A stretch of DNA of 64,000 nt, from positions 186,001 through 250,000 of the forward strand of contig CAWUHX010000033.1 in assembly GCA_963922205.1 (NCBI GenBank), in the 5' to 3' direction. A program made the position numbers and the translations under genes. The notes below the pieces were generated by a model, which saw only the letters and a list, made by a program, of their open reading frames with translations, had not been told where the DNA came from and did no database searches. Source of the DNA: Romanomermis culicivorax (Eukaryota; Nematoda; Enoplea; Mermithida; Mermithidae). Below, piece by piece: positions 22,421 through 35,344 of this stretch. Every line of letters starts with the position of its first letter. Within the stretch, counting starts at the first letter, position 1.

Positions 22421-25400
22421 GACGACCAACGAAAAACCAGTTATCCCCGCAGGCCCAACACGTGGAAACCTGACACGGGTCACCGGCGGCCCTATTCGGA
22501 ACACCAATGGTCCAACCAAAATCCGCCCAAACCCCCAAATAATTTTGGCCATTCCAATAACAGCTGCTTTAACTGCGGCGAGCGTAACCATTTGGCCAGG
22601 CATTGCACAGCGCCACGGAAAAGTAAGTACCCATCCAATATTCACCAACAATCCTGCTCCCCAGATATTGCCGTCTCTTCCCCCCTCGATTTTGATGATA
22701 TAGAAATGTTCCTCCAATGTTCAGGACAACAGACAGCAGGCCACATCAATACGTTGTTTACGAAAAGCAACAACCCCAACCCAAAAAGTAAGTCGGTCCA
22801 GATGGCCATGACCGAAAATACCCAAACCACCCAACCACCCATCTCCTTGTTAAAAATTAAATTTTCCCCAAAATTGCAAAAATTGGGCCCTTATTTTTTT
22901 CAAGCAATTTTCAAAAATCCAAATCCGAAAAAGCCGAAAAAACCCACTCCCAACACCAATCAAGAAACGAGCCCTAGAACCCCAAGCCCTGCCCCATCGG
23001 CTGAACGTCAACGGTTCCCATCACAATCATCGGCAGCGTCAGCCCAATCCACTCGCCCACCAACCCCCAAATCGCCAGCCGAATTTCAAGTTGAGATCGT
23101 CTACCCAGACGATATGGAAGACGGTGAATATACCAAAGAATCCCCAAAACCCAATTTAACCCAGAATTCGTTTTTTGTTCAGGCGAGATCACCAACGCAG
23201 CCTGAAGACACCAAACGCCGACTGAGGCGAAACGAAAAGTTTTGGCAACCCAACATAATTTCTTTTTTATGTTTCTTGTCGTTTTTTTTCGCGCCAATAA
23301 ATGGCACATTTCAATTATGTGGTATGTCTAGGAGTGGCCATGCAATTGACATCCCGAAAAGTGTCCAATGTGAAGCCCCAAATTCCCCTGCCCATCTCAG
23401 TAAAATAGTGGCCGATGTCTATATTCCAAAAACCCAACCAGATACCGCCCCTGCCTTCAAATGTCAAATGCGTACGAGAACTATTTGTACAAACACGGGA
23501 TTTTTCGGATCAAAAGGCATTGTCCTGGACTCCTCAAAAATTGCCCCAATTCCCGCGTCCGAGTGCAGAGAAGCATTTTTCACCAAAAGTTACCAAACAA
23601 AAAACTTGACCCACGTCTCCCCCCGTTTTTGGAGCACAGAAAACCCACTAAAAGTCGATTTTAAGTGGTGCTGTAGTGATCATTGTACTACAGTAACAAA
23701 TTTGATTATTGAAGAAGGCAACGTTGCCTCTTGGGACCCTGATCATTTGACCACCGATTTAGGCAACTCCGGCGGTTGCAAGCCCCTAGCCGGACAGTGC
23801 ACTCTCACTGATGGAATAATTTTGTGGGACGATACCAAATTCAAGGACACCTGTTCCCTCCAACTAAAAGGCACATATAACGGAACCCTAAGCGATAATT
23901 ATGTTGTCATAGACGCTATTCAGGGCGCATTTACCCTAAAGTCTGCTTACACTCAATGTTCCAAAATTGAAAAAGCCGTCCTAACCCACCAAGGAGTCAT
24001 TTTAGTGCTTAAAAATATGACCCAACTCGCCTCATCAAATTCGGATGAAAATTCAGACCCTATGAACCCAGACCCAGTGAATGCGAAGTTAAATTTCTTA
24101 ACACAAAAAATTTTGGACTTGGAATACGAAAATTTCCGAAATGTTTGGTCAGAATTGTGTCGTCAAGCCCAAGGATATCTTGACATCATTTGGCAACTTT
24201 TACATTTTGACCCCACCCTTGGTGCCCGTGCATTTTTACATCAGACTGATATAATCGCCGAGTTTACTGGCGATGTTCTTACCATCTCAAAATGTAAATC
24301 CCTAAATGCCACAGAAATTTTTACCTCCCATAAAGTGAATGAAACGTGTTACAAAAACCTTCCCATCAGAATTAATGATACACTTTGGTTCGTGACCCCC
24401 GGCACCTTTGATCTCCTTCCTTTTAGCCCAAAAATTGATTGCCATCATCGACCCATAAGCATATACAAAAATGGAGACAAATGGATGACAGAAACTGGAC
24501 CCACCCACGTCACTACAGTACCCGTTCAAGTTTTCTGGCATGGAAAATACAAAGTTTTTCATTTTGACTCACCAGCCATTTTTCATGATCAGTTAGGATC
24601 TATCCCCTCCAATTTAGCTTTTTTGAAGCAGTACATGTACAAAGTACACAGCTTAGAAGCTAATGTGCATAGAATAATGAACTATACTTCAGAAATGTCG
24701 TTGAATCCCTCCGTCATTTACGAAGCCCTGTCAGGAGCAGGCCAAGGCATGTCAAAGGCCATGCAAGGATATTCCAAATCATTGGAACAGATTATCGGTG
24801 GCATATCCCACAGTGCTACAGATGGCTTGAATAACCTGCTGAAAGGTCCCTTACAATTAATCTTTAATGGTCTAGTGGTCATAGCCAGCATTGCTGCAGT
24901 AGTTTTCGTCCTCTTTTGGTCTTGTGCGTACCTCCACAACATGCGCGCCAAAAGAATGCCCCCACTGTTGCCATCTGCCGCATCCCTTTACGAAAATCCC
25001 CACCATTCTAGCGAAGACCCGCCTCCTCTACCAACCCTTGGACAAGCCCTGTTCCAACTTGTAGCCCACCACGCCCAAAACTCGGAAGCCACTCACACGC
25101 GCAGCAGCAGCATTTGTTACGTGAAACGAGCAACTCCTAGTGCCCCATCCCCCCTATTTCATTTTGCATCCGAAAATGATATAATTGATAGAATCCCACA
25201 TGTTTTGCTTACAATTAATAACCAAAAAACCGTTTATGCTATGGTCGATTCTGGCGCAGCTTACTCGATCATGGATAAAAAAGTTGCAAGTTCTATTAAT
25301 GACCTTGTCTGGAAAAATTCCCCCACTATCATGGCCACCGCTGCAAATAAACTCCCTATCCCCTTAGTAGGTTCGGCCATCGTGACTCTAAAAGTGGACG

Positions 25401-27169
25401 ATTTGGAAGAAACAATTGTGGTTCAAATACAAGACGATTGTCCCTCACCTATTATTTTAGGTGCCAATTTCACTAACCGGTTCAAAAGCTACGAATTCAA
25501 CAATGAAAATTCCTTTGTCCGTTTTGGAAAAACTGTTGTCCCATGTAGAGGCATTTCCTACAACCCACCCAAACATCGAGGCGAAATTTCTTTGCCGGGT
25601 ACTGTTGCCCTTCCACCCAGAACCATCACAGAGTTTACTGTACCCGTATCAAAAATGTACAAAAATACGAAAACTGTTGAATTCTTTCCACGTGATCAAT
25701 TATTTGAAAAATTCGGAATTTGCGCAGCTAACAGTGTCTCCACCATTTTTCAAGGCCATATCATGGTTTCCATTTTCAATCCCACCCAAGCCCCAGTTGT
25801 CCTATATGAGAAAACAAGATTGGGCACAATCCAAACTTTTACCGAAAAATCAGCAATGGTAGCCCAGTGTAATTCCACACCCAATGAAATATTAACACCC
25901 AATAATGTAATGAAATGGTTGAACTCCAATGTTGACCTATCCCAAACATCCATCAGCCCAAACGAGAAGCAAAAGCTTTTGTCCACCCTTGCAATGTTCC
26001 CTGAACTATACTCAACCTCCAAAGCTGATAATGGACGCACTAGTTTGGTTGAACATGTGATTGACACTGAGGATACTAAACCCGTCCGGAGACCCCTTTT
26101 TCGTACCTCCCCAAAGGAAAAGGATATTATTCGTCAAGAAGTCGAAAACTTGGAACGCCAGGGTATCATTTCCAAGAGCACGTCCCCTTATTCTACCAAC
26201 ACGGTTCTTGTAAAGAAAAAAGATGGTGGCATGCATTTGTGCATAGATTTTCGTGGTCTAAACAAAGTCACCAAAAAAGACAGTTACCCCATCCCCCGAA
26301 TTGACGATATTTTCGACACCCTTCGCGGCATGCAGTTTTTCACGTCCCTTGACCAAACCAATGCCTATTACAGTATCCCAATCAAGGAAAGTGATAGAGA
26401 AAAAACAGCTTTTAACAGCCCCGCCGGCCTTTATCATTTTAATTTCCTACCCTTTGGTCTGTGTAACGCCCCTGCCTCTTTCCAGCGCCTCATGGATGTT
26501 CTCTTATCCAACTTGCAGTGGCAAACCTGTCTCGTCTACTTGGACGATGTGCTTGTTTTTGGAAAAACCCATGACCAAATGCTGGACAGGCTGAAAGAAG
26601 TACTTTCTCGAATGCAGTCAGCAGGACTAAAATTGAAAGTCCAAAAGTGCAAATTTTCACAGTCCCACGTGAAATATCTTGGCCACATAATTTCAGCTGA
26701 CGGAATTTCCCCTGACCCCGAAAAAATTGAAGCAGTTCAAAAAATGCCCGCCCCAAAAACAGTCAAACAAATAAAGTCCTTTTTGGGATTGATTTCTTAT
26801 TACCGTCATTTCATCCCAAATTGTTCCAAAATCAGCTCCCCACTTAGCAAATTGTTAAAAAAAGATGTTCCCTTCGTCTGGGGACAGGATCAACAAAGTG
26901 CTTTTGACGGCCTAAAGCAACACCTCATATCTGCACCCATCCTGTCCCACCCAGATTTCGCACAACCATTTATCTTGCAAACCGATGCTTGTGTCACTGG
27001 CATAGGCGCTGTTCTCAGCCAAATAGGATCGGACAGAAAGGAACACCCCATTGCATATGCAAGCCGCAGCCTAAACCCTCATGAACAAAAATATTCCATA
27101 ACCCGTCTAGAAACCCTCGCTGTTGTTGAATTTGTTCGTCATTTTCGCCCATACCTCTACCAACATTAG
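22421..27169 (+). CDS. Env-like glycoprotein, protease, reverse transcriptase and RNase H in one frame
   Basis: The same frame as Gag continues after the TGA, with a first ATG at 22592. Order: second CCHC knuckle CFNCGERNHLARHC (22565-22606); a Pro/Lys/Asn-rich linker; a basic patch and hydrophobic segment like a signal peptide (about 23251-23310); a Cys-rich ectodomain with at least six N-x-S/T sites (23310-24850); a ~26-residue membrane anchor (near 24857-24935); and a Pro-rich tail with YENP. Then a retropepsin with DSGA at 25247, RT with FRGLN and YLDD at 26537-26548, and RNase H with QTDAC and RLETLAVVEF. It ends at a TAG (27167) inside RNase H. A glycoprotein between Gag and protease is not the usual metavirus order. 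The ectodomain's CYKNLPI and late IDCHHRP segments recall glycoproteins of chuvirus-like and BEL/Pao elements, but this is a loose impression. Confidence 0.8.
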   Translation, partial: DDQRKTSYPRRPNTWKPDTGHRRPYSEHQWSNQNPPKPPNNFGHSNNSCFNCGERNHLARHCTAPRKSKYPSNIHQQSCSPDIAVSSPLDFDDIEMFLQCSGQQTAGHINTLFTKSNNPNPKSKSVQMAMTENTQTTQPPISLLKIKFSPKLQKLGPYFFQAIFKNPNPKKPKKPTPNTNQETSPRTPSPAPSAERQRFPSQSSAASAQSTRPPTPKSPAEFQVEIVYPDDMEDGEYTKESPKPNLTQNSFFVQARSPTQPEDTKRRLRRNEKFWQPNIISFLCFLSFFFAPINGTFQLCGMSRSGHAIDIPKSVQCEAPNSPAHLSKIVADVYIPKTQPDTAPAFKCQMRTRTICTNTGFFGSKGIVLDSSKIAPIPASECREAFFTKSYQTKNLTHVSPRFWSTENPLKVDFKWCCSDHCTTVTNLIIEEGNVASWDPDHLTTDLGNSGGCKPLAGQCTLTDGIILWDDTKFKDTCSLQLKGTYNGTLSDNYVVIDAIQGAFTLKSAYTQCSKIEKAVLTHQGVILVLKNMTQLASSNSDENSDPMNPDPVNAKLNFLTQKILDLEYENFRNVWSELCRQAQGYLDIIWQLLHFDPTLGARAFLHQTDIIAEFTGDVLTISKCKSLNATEIFTSHKVNETCYKNLPIRINDTLWFVTPGTFDLLPFSPKIDCHHRPISIYKNGDKWMTETGPTHVTTVPVQVFWHGKYKVFHFDSPAIFHDQLGSIPSNLAFLKQYMYKVHSLEANVHRIMNYTSEMSLNPSVIYEALSGAGQGMSKAMQGYSKSLEQIIGGISHSATDGLNNLLKGPLQLIFNGLVVIASIAAVVFVLFWSCAYLHNMRAKRMPPLLPSAASLYENPHHSSEDPPPLPTLGQALFQLVAHHAQNSEATHTRSSSICYVKRATPSAPSPLFHFASENDIIDRIPHVLLTINNQKTVYAMVDSGAAYSIMDKKVASSINDLVWKNSPTIMATAANKLPIPLVGSAIVTLKVDDLEETIVVQIQDDCPSPIILGANFTNRFKSYEFNNENSFVRFGKTVVPCRGISYNPPKHRGEISLPGTVALPPRTITEFTVPVSKMYKNTKTVEFFPRDQLFEKFGICAANSVSTIFQGHIMVSIFNPTQAPVVLYEKTRLGTIQTFTEKSAMVAQCNSTPNEILTPNNVMKWLNSNVDLSQTSISPNEKQKLLSTLAMFPELYSTSKADNGRTSLVEHVIDTEDTKPVRRPLFRTSPKEKDIIRQEVENLERQGIISKSTSPYSTNTVLVKKKDGGMHLCIDFRGLNKVTKKDSYPIPRIDDIFDTLRGMQFFTSLDQTNAYYSIPIKESDREKTAFNSPAGLYHFNFLPFGLCNAPASFQRLMDVLLSNLQWQTCLVYLDDVLVFGKTHDQMLDRLKEVLSRMQSAGLKLKVQKCKFSQSHVKYLGHIISADGISPDPEKIEAVQKMPAPKTVKQIKSFLGLISYYRHFIPNCSKISSPLSKLLKKDVPFVWGQDQQSAFDGLKQHLISAPILSHPDFAQPFILQTDACVTGIGAVLSQIGSDRKEHPIAYASRSLNPHEQKYSITRLETLAVVEFVRHFRPYLYQH

Positions 27170-28810
<1,641 letters not shown>

Positions 28811-28811
28811 T

Positions 28812-28823
28812 AAAGAAGGGAGG
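28812..28823 (+). promoter_or_regulatory. polypurine tract
   Basis: AAAGAAGGGAGG lies immediately before the TGTCACG start of the 3' LTR. Confidence 0.85.
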
Positions 28824-29857
28824 TGTCACGATAAGTGAATTTGTAAAGTATGTAAATTAAGCTAAGCTTAAGGTTACTGTATAATTTCGTCCAAATTAGT
28901 TCGTGTAGGAATTGTACAGTAATCCATTATTAAGTTGTTTTTCCATTTTTTACCATTAGGGAAAATGTAGGTTAAGTAGCCCATTGTTTGTACATTTTTG
29001 ACGATAATTTGCCAAAACCATTAGTGCATTTTCGTTTCATTATTTACTCGGCCATCGCAAAATATGTATGGAAAGGATTACAGTAGGAAAATAAGAGCCC
29101 AAAAAACAGAGAACTACTAATCCCTTTTGTCCACTTACCAACTCCCACCCGATGGGTGGACAACTTCAAGGAACCCGTCATAAACAAGTTCAACCAATCA
29201 GGTTCAAACGTTTTCCTCCCATTCCCAATAAACAACTCTAGCGAATGAGATTTCCCTCATCAAAAACCCCACCTCTTTTTCCGGATCCTCGAAAAAAAAA
29301 GAAAGAACAGTCAGTTCGTTCTTTTGGATTCTCGAAAATCGGCAGCGTCTCACTTTACCGACTACGTGAGTTCCCTACCTCTTCGTGTGTTGTATTTTTC
29401 TTGGACGACGTTCATTCCGTCCAGCAGGTTGTATTTGTTTGAGGACGACGTTCATCCGTCCAAGTAGTTTGTATTTGTTTGAGGACGACGTTCATCCGTC
29501 CAATTAGTTTGTATTTGTTCGAGGACGACGTTCACCCGTCCAATTAGTTTGTATTTGTTTGAGGACGACGTTCATCCGTCCAATTGTGTGTGTTTATCGG
29601 CGACGTTTATCCGCCAATAATTTATTTTCGAGACAACGCCTATCCCTCCATAGGAATCTCACCTCCCCGACTCATATTTAGTAGCTCTCAGATTCCTTTT
29701 CTCTCAGTTGCTCTTATTCTCCTGCCCGTGTCCCCTGCCTTATCCACATTATTGTAATTTAGCCTGTTAATGTTCTATTTTAATAAACGAATATTTTAGA
29801 GGGGTTTACATAACCAGGAAAATTACCCTTTACGTAACAAGTGACCCTTACGTAACA
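28824..29857 (+). repeat. 3' LTR, 1,034 bp
   Basis: Same length as the 5' LTR. About nine differences were counted by eye. At four of them the 3' LTR keeps CpG where the 5' LTR has TpG or CpA. Confidence 0.95.
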
Positions 29858-29975
29858 ATAAAATAAAGAATATACTGTTTGGATATTACAAGATGTAGAA
29901 GATCTTTTTTCGTTATCAGGAACAAAAAAATTTGTATTCCACCCCCTGTCCTAGCTGACCCCCCGCAGAATTTCT
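29858..29975. repeat. dispersed repeat R, right half (copy A)
   Basis: Begins with the second ATAA of the target duplication. It continues R with a CCACCCCCTGTCCTAGCTGAC segment that corresponds to the CACCCCTTGTGCTGGCTGAT segment of copy B near 58560-58580. Confidence 0.5.
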
Positions 29976-31983
29976 ATGCTGTGCATGCATGGTGGCAACA
30001 ATGGGGCGATTTAAACTTCGAACCGCAATGTTTGACAGCAACCTACGGCTCTTAGAAGAGCTTAAATCTCCTTGATGACACAGCGCCCTGCTACACAGTT
30101 GAATCCACTTGACGGATTCGGGTCAAATCGAGTTTACAGATCCCGTCGATCAACATCATTCCTTATCAGTCACAGTAGAAAATGTGAAATTAAACTAGCT
30201 AGGCACGCCTTTGGGGAGTAGGCAGACATTTATAGAGCCAATTGGCTATTTTGGAGTCGATATCTGATTATAAGAGAGCTTTATTGAACAATGGAATCTT
30301 TTTATACAACAGAAAAAATAAGATAAAAATTAATAAAAACTGTCCAGTTGAAGTCCTTTATATGTGCAAAAATTTCCATTTCCATGATTATCGATAACAG
30401 CGGTCCGAAAAATGCAAAACTGGAAATTCGAACAACGACAAGAAAACGTACAACGTTATGCGATAATAATAAAATTAAAACGCGCGCGCTACAAACTTCC
30501 AGGCAGTGGAATATAACAATCAGTTCACGAAACTGTAAAACAAACGATGTGACGGTATATTCGAGGGATCAACGGTATCGAAGATTCGACGACTCCTCTA
30601 TATTTTCATACAAGTTCCATTCACCGAAAAAACACTTAAAAATAAAGAAAATAGATGAGTGAGACAATATTTAATCTCCCCGATGTTCTCTTTTCAATTT
30701 CGACTGTTCCCGTTAGAAAACAGACCCATACGTTTAACGAGCGAAAAGGTGAAATCTGTTCTATTGTGAGGAATCGACGGCGACAAACTAGAGACATTTT
30801 TTTGTTCGGAAATAATTTTCCACGATAAAGTTTGATCATCACGTAAAGAATTTGAAGCCGAAACTCGTTGACGCAAAAAATAATGTCTGCAAAAAATAAT
30901 GCAAATTCCCTTTAAAAAATTTACCTTTCTAATTTTGATTTAAGGGGCAGGGTTACCCTACTTTTTTTCGAAGCCATGATTCAAAATTCTGCGTGCTTTT
31001 TTAGAAAATGAGGATCACGAGAATGTCACATTGGAAAAATAACGTGAAGTTCTATCGGATAACTCACCAGAATGCGGAGAGAAAACCTCGGAGATTTTGA
31101 AAAATGAACTTCATCGCAAACTGCGTCCGCTGATCTTCTTACAGATCTGCAGCGCCTTTTTCTAATGTCTCTCTGCTTTTCGGTAACTTTTTGCAAGGGA
31201 AAATTTATACTAGTTTGAATCTATACTTTAGTTCTAATGTCAGTAGATCAAAGGATACCATTTAGGTTCCGTTTCAGGTTTGAGTTCAGTTCCGAAAAAT
31301 CTTGAATAATGGAAAGCTGGAAAAGTCAAAATATTGAATTAGGAGAAACTCCACTGAGTCTTGATTCACCCTTTGACAGCATCGGCTAGCCGGATGGGGT
31401 AAATTTGTCTTGGCAGCTTTTTTAGATTCTTCAACTTGATCGAGAATGGAAATAAAACACAAATTTCAGTGTTTATGAATAGATTTCAATAAGGATTCTC
31501 GACTGCAATTTTTTTGTCATAATTTTGCCATACACATGCTCAACTTTGCCTGAAAAGAGCTGCAAAATTGGCGATTTTGCTGAGATCAACAACTCTCAGA
31601 TTTAAAGACTCAAAGTAGATATAATACGTTAGACGCCTAATAATCAACCAAAATATGGCGAAACGATTTTTTAAAAAAGATAAACCAAATAGTAATAGAT
31701 AAAGGGGTCAGCGGAGGAGGTATATTAATATCGTTCGATTTCATGTTTTTTCAAAGTACACACGTAATGGAGCTCCGAAGTCTGACGTGTTAGCGGGCTC
31801 TTTTGTGGGTGGGGTTATATGTAAATTGTCCAAATTTAGGTAGGGCACATTAAAGGAACGAGTTTGAAGCTTTTGACTAAAAGTCGAAAAATAGCTAAAA
31901 ATTAGTTATTTTGTTTCAATAAACTATAAAAATTTGTATTTATGGCACGGAGCAGAGCATCCCATGGGGGGGGGGGGGGGGTA
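29976..31983. other. no supported gene
   Basis: About 2 kb. A 104-codon plus-strand frame at 30348-30662 has no recognisable domain and is probably chance. A long G run (about 31965-31982) abuts the next element. Confidence 0.3.
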
Positions 31984-33495
31984 CAGGGTTCATACAAAGT
32001 TGTAGAAAAAAAATTCCCTGTGTTTTCCAGGTTTTCCAGGTTGACAAATGAAATTTTTCCAGGTGTTTATAATAATGAAATATACTATCATGAAGAAAAA
32101 TACTCAATAATAAAAACATGTGTGAGCTAAAGTATCATCGAAAATAGAGTACTAAATCGAAAATTTTATTTCAAATTATTGCGCAACCTAGCGCCGAAAA
32201 ATTTTGATTCCGAGGCCTCTAAAACGTCGGAAAATTAATTTTTCAGCACATTCTTATGCAGCTACTGATGATCAATCGTGATCTTTTCACCATTTGATTG
32301 GTGGAAGCGTTAAAACATTTTCCTAACGTTTTCGTATATCAAGAGCCAGTAATTTTCCAATCATAATTATTTATGATAATATATAAACCAAAGTATAAAC
32401 CATAAAAAAGTGTGATAGATATTTTACTTCGGACTCGGATATCGGTAATTAACGCGATGCAGAGCATCGGAAAAAATTTGGATTTCGATATTCTATATCG
32501 TTGGAAAATGACTATTTTTAATATCTATTTCCTGCCTGAAAAGTCTAATTTTTCAATGAATTAAACATGTTTTCAGTCAGGCAAACTAAAATTCAAAAAT
32601 TAGGCAAGCAGCAATGAATTGAATGACTTTTTCAGACAGAGGAACCTCTGCTATTGTCCCACGCTTAATCATTTTCCATGTGCAAAAAGTTATCTTCACG
32701 AAAGTCGAAAATTCCAAAGAACCAAAAACGATTTTGTGGAAACAATCTAGAAAAATCTAGGTTTTAGTTAAATATGTGAAAAAAACAATACAAGGTCAAA
32801 CATTCATCCATAACATGTTGATGTTTAAAAGCTATAAGCCAGCGTAAGCTAGGCCGACATTTTCCAACCGCACGACAGAAATGATAATGAGAATCATAAG
32901 TGATTTGAAAATCGGCGCGAAGCGCTGGAAAATTTTCAATATGTTTTCTTAAAAACGCATAAGAATGCATCTCTGGACAGGAAACTCACCTAAACGTAAG
33001 GGTTGTTAGGCTCTGATTTTTAAAAGCCATGTTCGCTTGTGCCCCTAAATTTTTAGGAGTCAATCAGAATTTTTAGAAGCAATGGCTCCTAATTGACCTA
33101 AAAAATCCTGACCAGACTCGATTTTTTTTCGCTCGCAAATATGAATGCTCTATATAGCCGAAAACATTCTGTTGATTAGTCTAAAATTTTCTGGCATAAA
33201 TGAGGAGTTTGAATGTTTTCTCAAATATTACCCTTACAATCCAATTGAAACATTGACTTTGACATAGTAATATAAAGGCTAAATTAAAAGTCGAAGTTGA
33301 AAAACTAAAAAAACGATCTCAAATACTCGATGATTTTGAGAAATCTCACTTTCAATGTGCATAGTCGAATAAGCAAACTCGCCGCAGCGCGGCGAAAAAA
33401 TTTGACGATTTTCCTGTAATTTTCAACACAAAATATTTATTTTTCCTTAAAATTCCCTGTGTTTTCCAGGTTTTCCAGGTTGTGTATGAACCCTG
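31984..33495. mobile_element. non-autonomous hAT-like element, 1.5 kb
   Basis: Terminal inverted repeats CAGGGTTCATACA and TGTATGAACCCTG. GGGGTA lies on both outer flanks, a possible shortened target duplication in a G-run. Just inside both ends lies the same direct sequence TTCCCTGTGTTTTCCAGG with TTTTCCAGG repeated (about 32011-32043 and 33449-33482). No transposase ORF. The CAGGG termini are typical of hAT elements. Confidence 0.65.
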
Positions 33496-33639
33496 GGGGT
33501 ATTACCCCGGTCTTGGATTTGGAAATTCATTTACTACCCCCTTAAAAACAGCTACCTATAGCAAAAAATTTTGGTAGACCTCGTTCTCTCGTCAGTAGGT
33601 TATAGTAATTCGAGAAAAATTGCGCAATGTGTGCTTGAG

Positions 33640-33715
33640 AGGTCTTTTTGACACATTTACTGAGCAAATGATAACTGGTCTTTTTGACACATTTACTGAG
33701 CAAATGATAATGGGA
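33640..33715. repeat. two tandem copies of a ~36-bp unit
   Basis: GGTCTTTTTGACACATTTAC and GAGCAAATGATAA are repeated head to tail. No further copies, and no function evident. Confidence 0.7.
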
Positions 33716-33879
33716 AAGTATGCAACGTCTGTGCCACATAGCGATTTTTAGGAAAGGATATCAGCACATTAATATATACTACTTGTGGGAAATCATTATA
33801 TATATAATTAGGAGATCAAATAATGAGTTACGTATATGTGATTTATCAAAAAATCGCCACTTGGGAAGAAAAACATTAT

Positions 33880-34255
33880 GTTCTTAAAATTCTTCCTCTT
33901 CATCCTCTCCTTTCCTTTTTCCCGCTTCTGCGTTGGATCTTCTGTGCGCATATGGTTAGATTTCTCCACCCAAGCTGTGGTGTACTTTCCTGCTATGAGT
34001 TGAGACATGCGAGATCCGTTGACGTGGATCAGGAGTGGTACCTGGTTTCAAACCCGTGGTTCATAATCTAATGGGATTTATAATACTAAAGCCACATTCA
34101 GCATCAGCACTTTCAATTGGAAGCACTGTTTCAACCCTTATCAGTGATGAAATAAGCTCATACTCCTGAAGATGCTGATTCAAATAATGTTTCCAAAAGT
34201 ATGTTGTGCCTGATTCGTGAAATGTGCAGGAATCAGTTGACACGACAATCTTCAA
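33880..34255 (-). pseudogene. hAT transposase C-terminal (dimerisation) remnant
   Basis: On the minus strand LPIESADAECGFSIINPIRL is the conserved 'SA.AERGFS.MN.I' core of hAT transposase dimerisation domains. After a stop and a frame change, LIHVNGSRMSQLIAGKY, TAWVEKSNH and a Lys/Arg-rich tail match the usual 'L..I..NGP......Y...W......' end of the same proteins. The rest of the transposase is absent. A fragment of an autonomous hAT, and a possible former source family for the non-autonomous copies nearby. Confidence 0.6.
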
Positions 34256-35344
34256 AGTGTGACTATTCTCTGTGTATAATTAGGCGTATAATTAGTACAT
34301 TCAATTTGCATGATTGGGAGCTGGAAAAAGGGGGTTGAAATAGTAAATGGTGTTCGAGCGTAAAAAGCGTAAAGTAGGGGCATTTATCATGTTCGTAAGT
34401 TGTGAGAATTGCTTTGTGGTGAGAGTACTACACCACCCCCCTCCGCAAAAACGTTGGGAGCAAAAAAACGGTCATGGCATATTTTAAGTACTACCCTTAC
34501 AATTTACGATTTTACCCCTACCTACATTTTCGACCTTGGGGACCTCTGGCACGAAGCGCCAAAAAATAAACATTTTCGACAATTTTGTGTTCGAAAAAGA
34601 CTATTTTCCATATGAAAATTCGCGTTTTCAGTTTTTTTTTCATTTGAAAGGATGGAGTCCTATACTTTAAGACCGGTTCGTACTTCTGCTGGGCGAGAAA
34701 ACTTACCCCGAGCATGCTCGAAGTTGGCCCATACTTCGCGTTTTTTCGGGACAAACTTTATTTTTGCTTCTTCAATCGGTCGATTTGTAATTTTTGCAAT
34801 GTATTTATTCAAAACCTCGAAAATTCGCGTTCTTAGCGACTCGCTGCATGTCTTTTTCAGTGAATATTAAGTTTCTTCTTAATTTCTTTGAACGCACGGT
34901 GTTTTTCCAAACGTTCTTAGAATCATATGATTGAATGTTCAACAGGAATTCTTTTTCAAATTAAGTTCAAAAAGTTAAAATTTTCCATTGCCTGATAAAT
35001 TTTTTTTTGAATAGACATGGCAAAAGCTATACGGCAAAAAATGAAATCCCACAACAAATATATCTACAGATCGATCAATGCGTGCAGCTCAATTCTAAGC
35101 TATATATCACAATATGAGTCACAATTTTAAAATTTCGCATTCATCGTACCGGCTTTGTTCAATTTTGGAATAAATTAGCCCAGCCTGGAACGTGCTTATA
35201 CATACATATAACATTTGTTGCTTACAACATGTTCAAATTTTTCGCACTCGGGGTTCTATCCACCGAGCAACGAGCAGAAGTATCAACCGGGCTTTAGCCC
35301 TAAGGTAGCAATATACAATTGGGAAATTTTACCCCAACTACATG
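34256..35344. other. no supported gene
   Basis: About 1.1 kb of AT-rich sequence with short frames only. The CACGAAGCGCC word near 34551 belongs to the short GC-hairpin words scattered through the window. Confidence 0.3.

Noticed and set aside
30348-30662. 104-codon plus-strand frame
   Set aside because: Lys/Thr/Asn-rich text with no domain, no repeat in other frames and no splice context.
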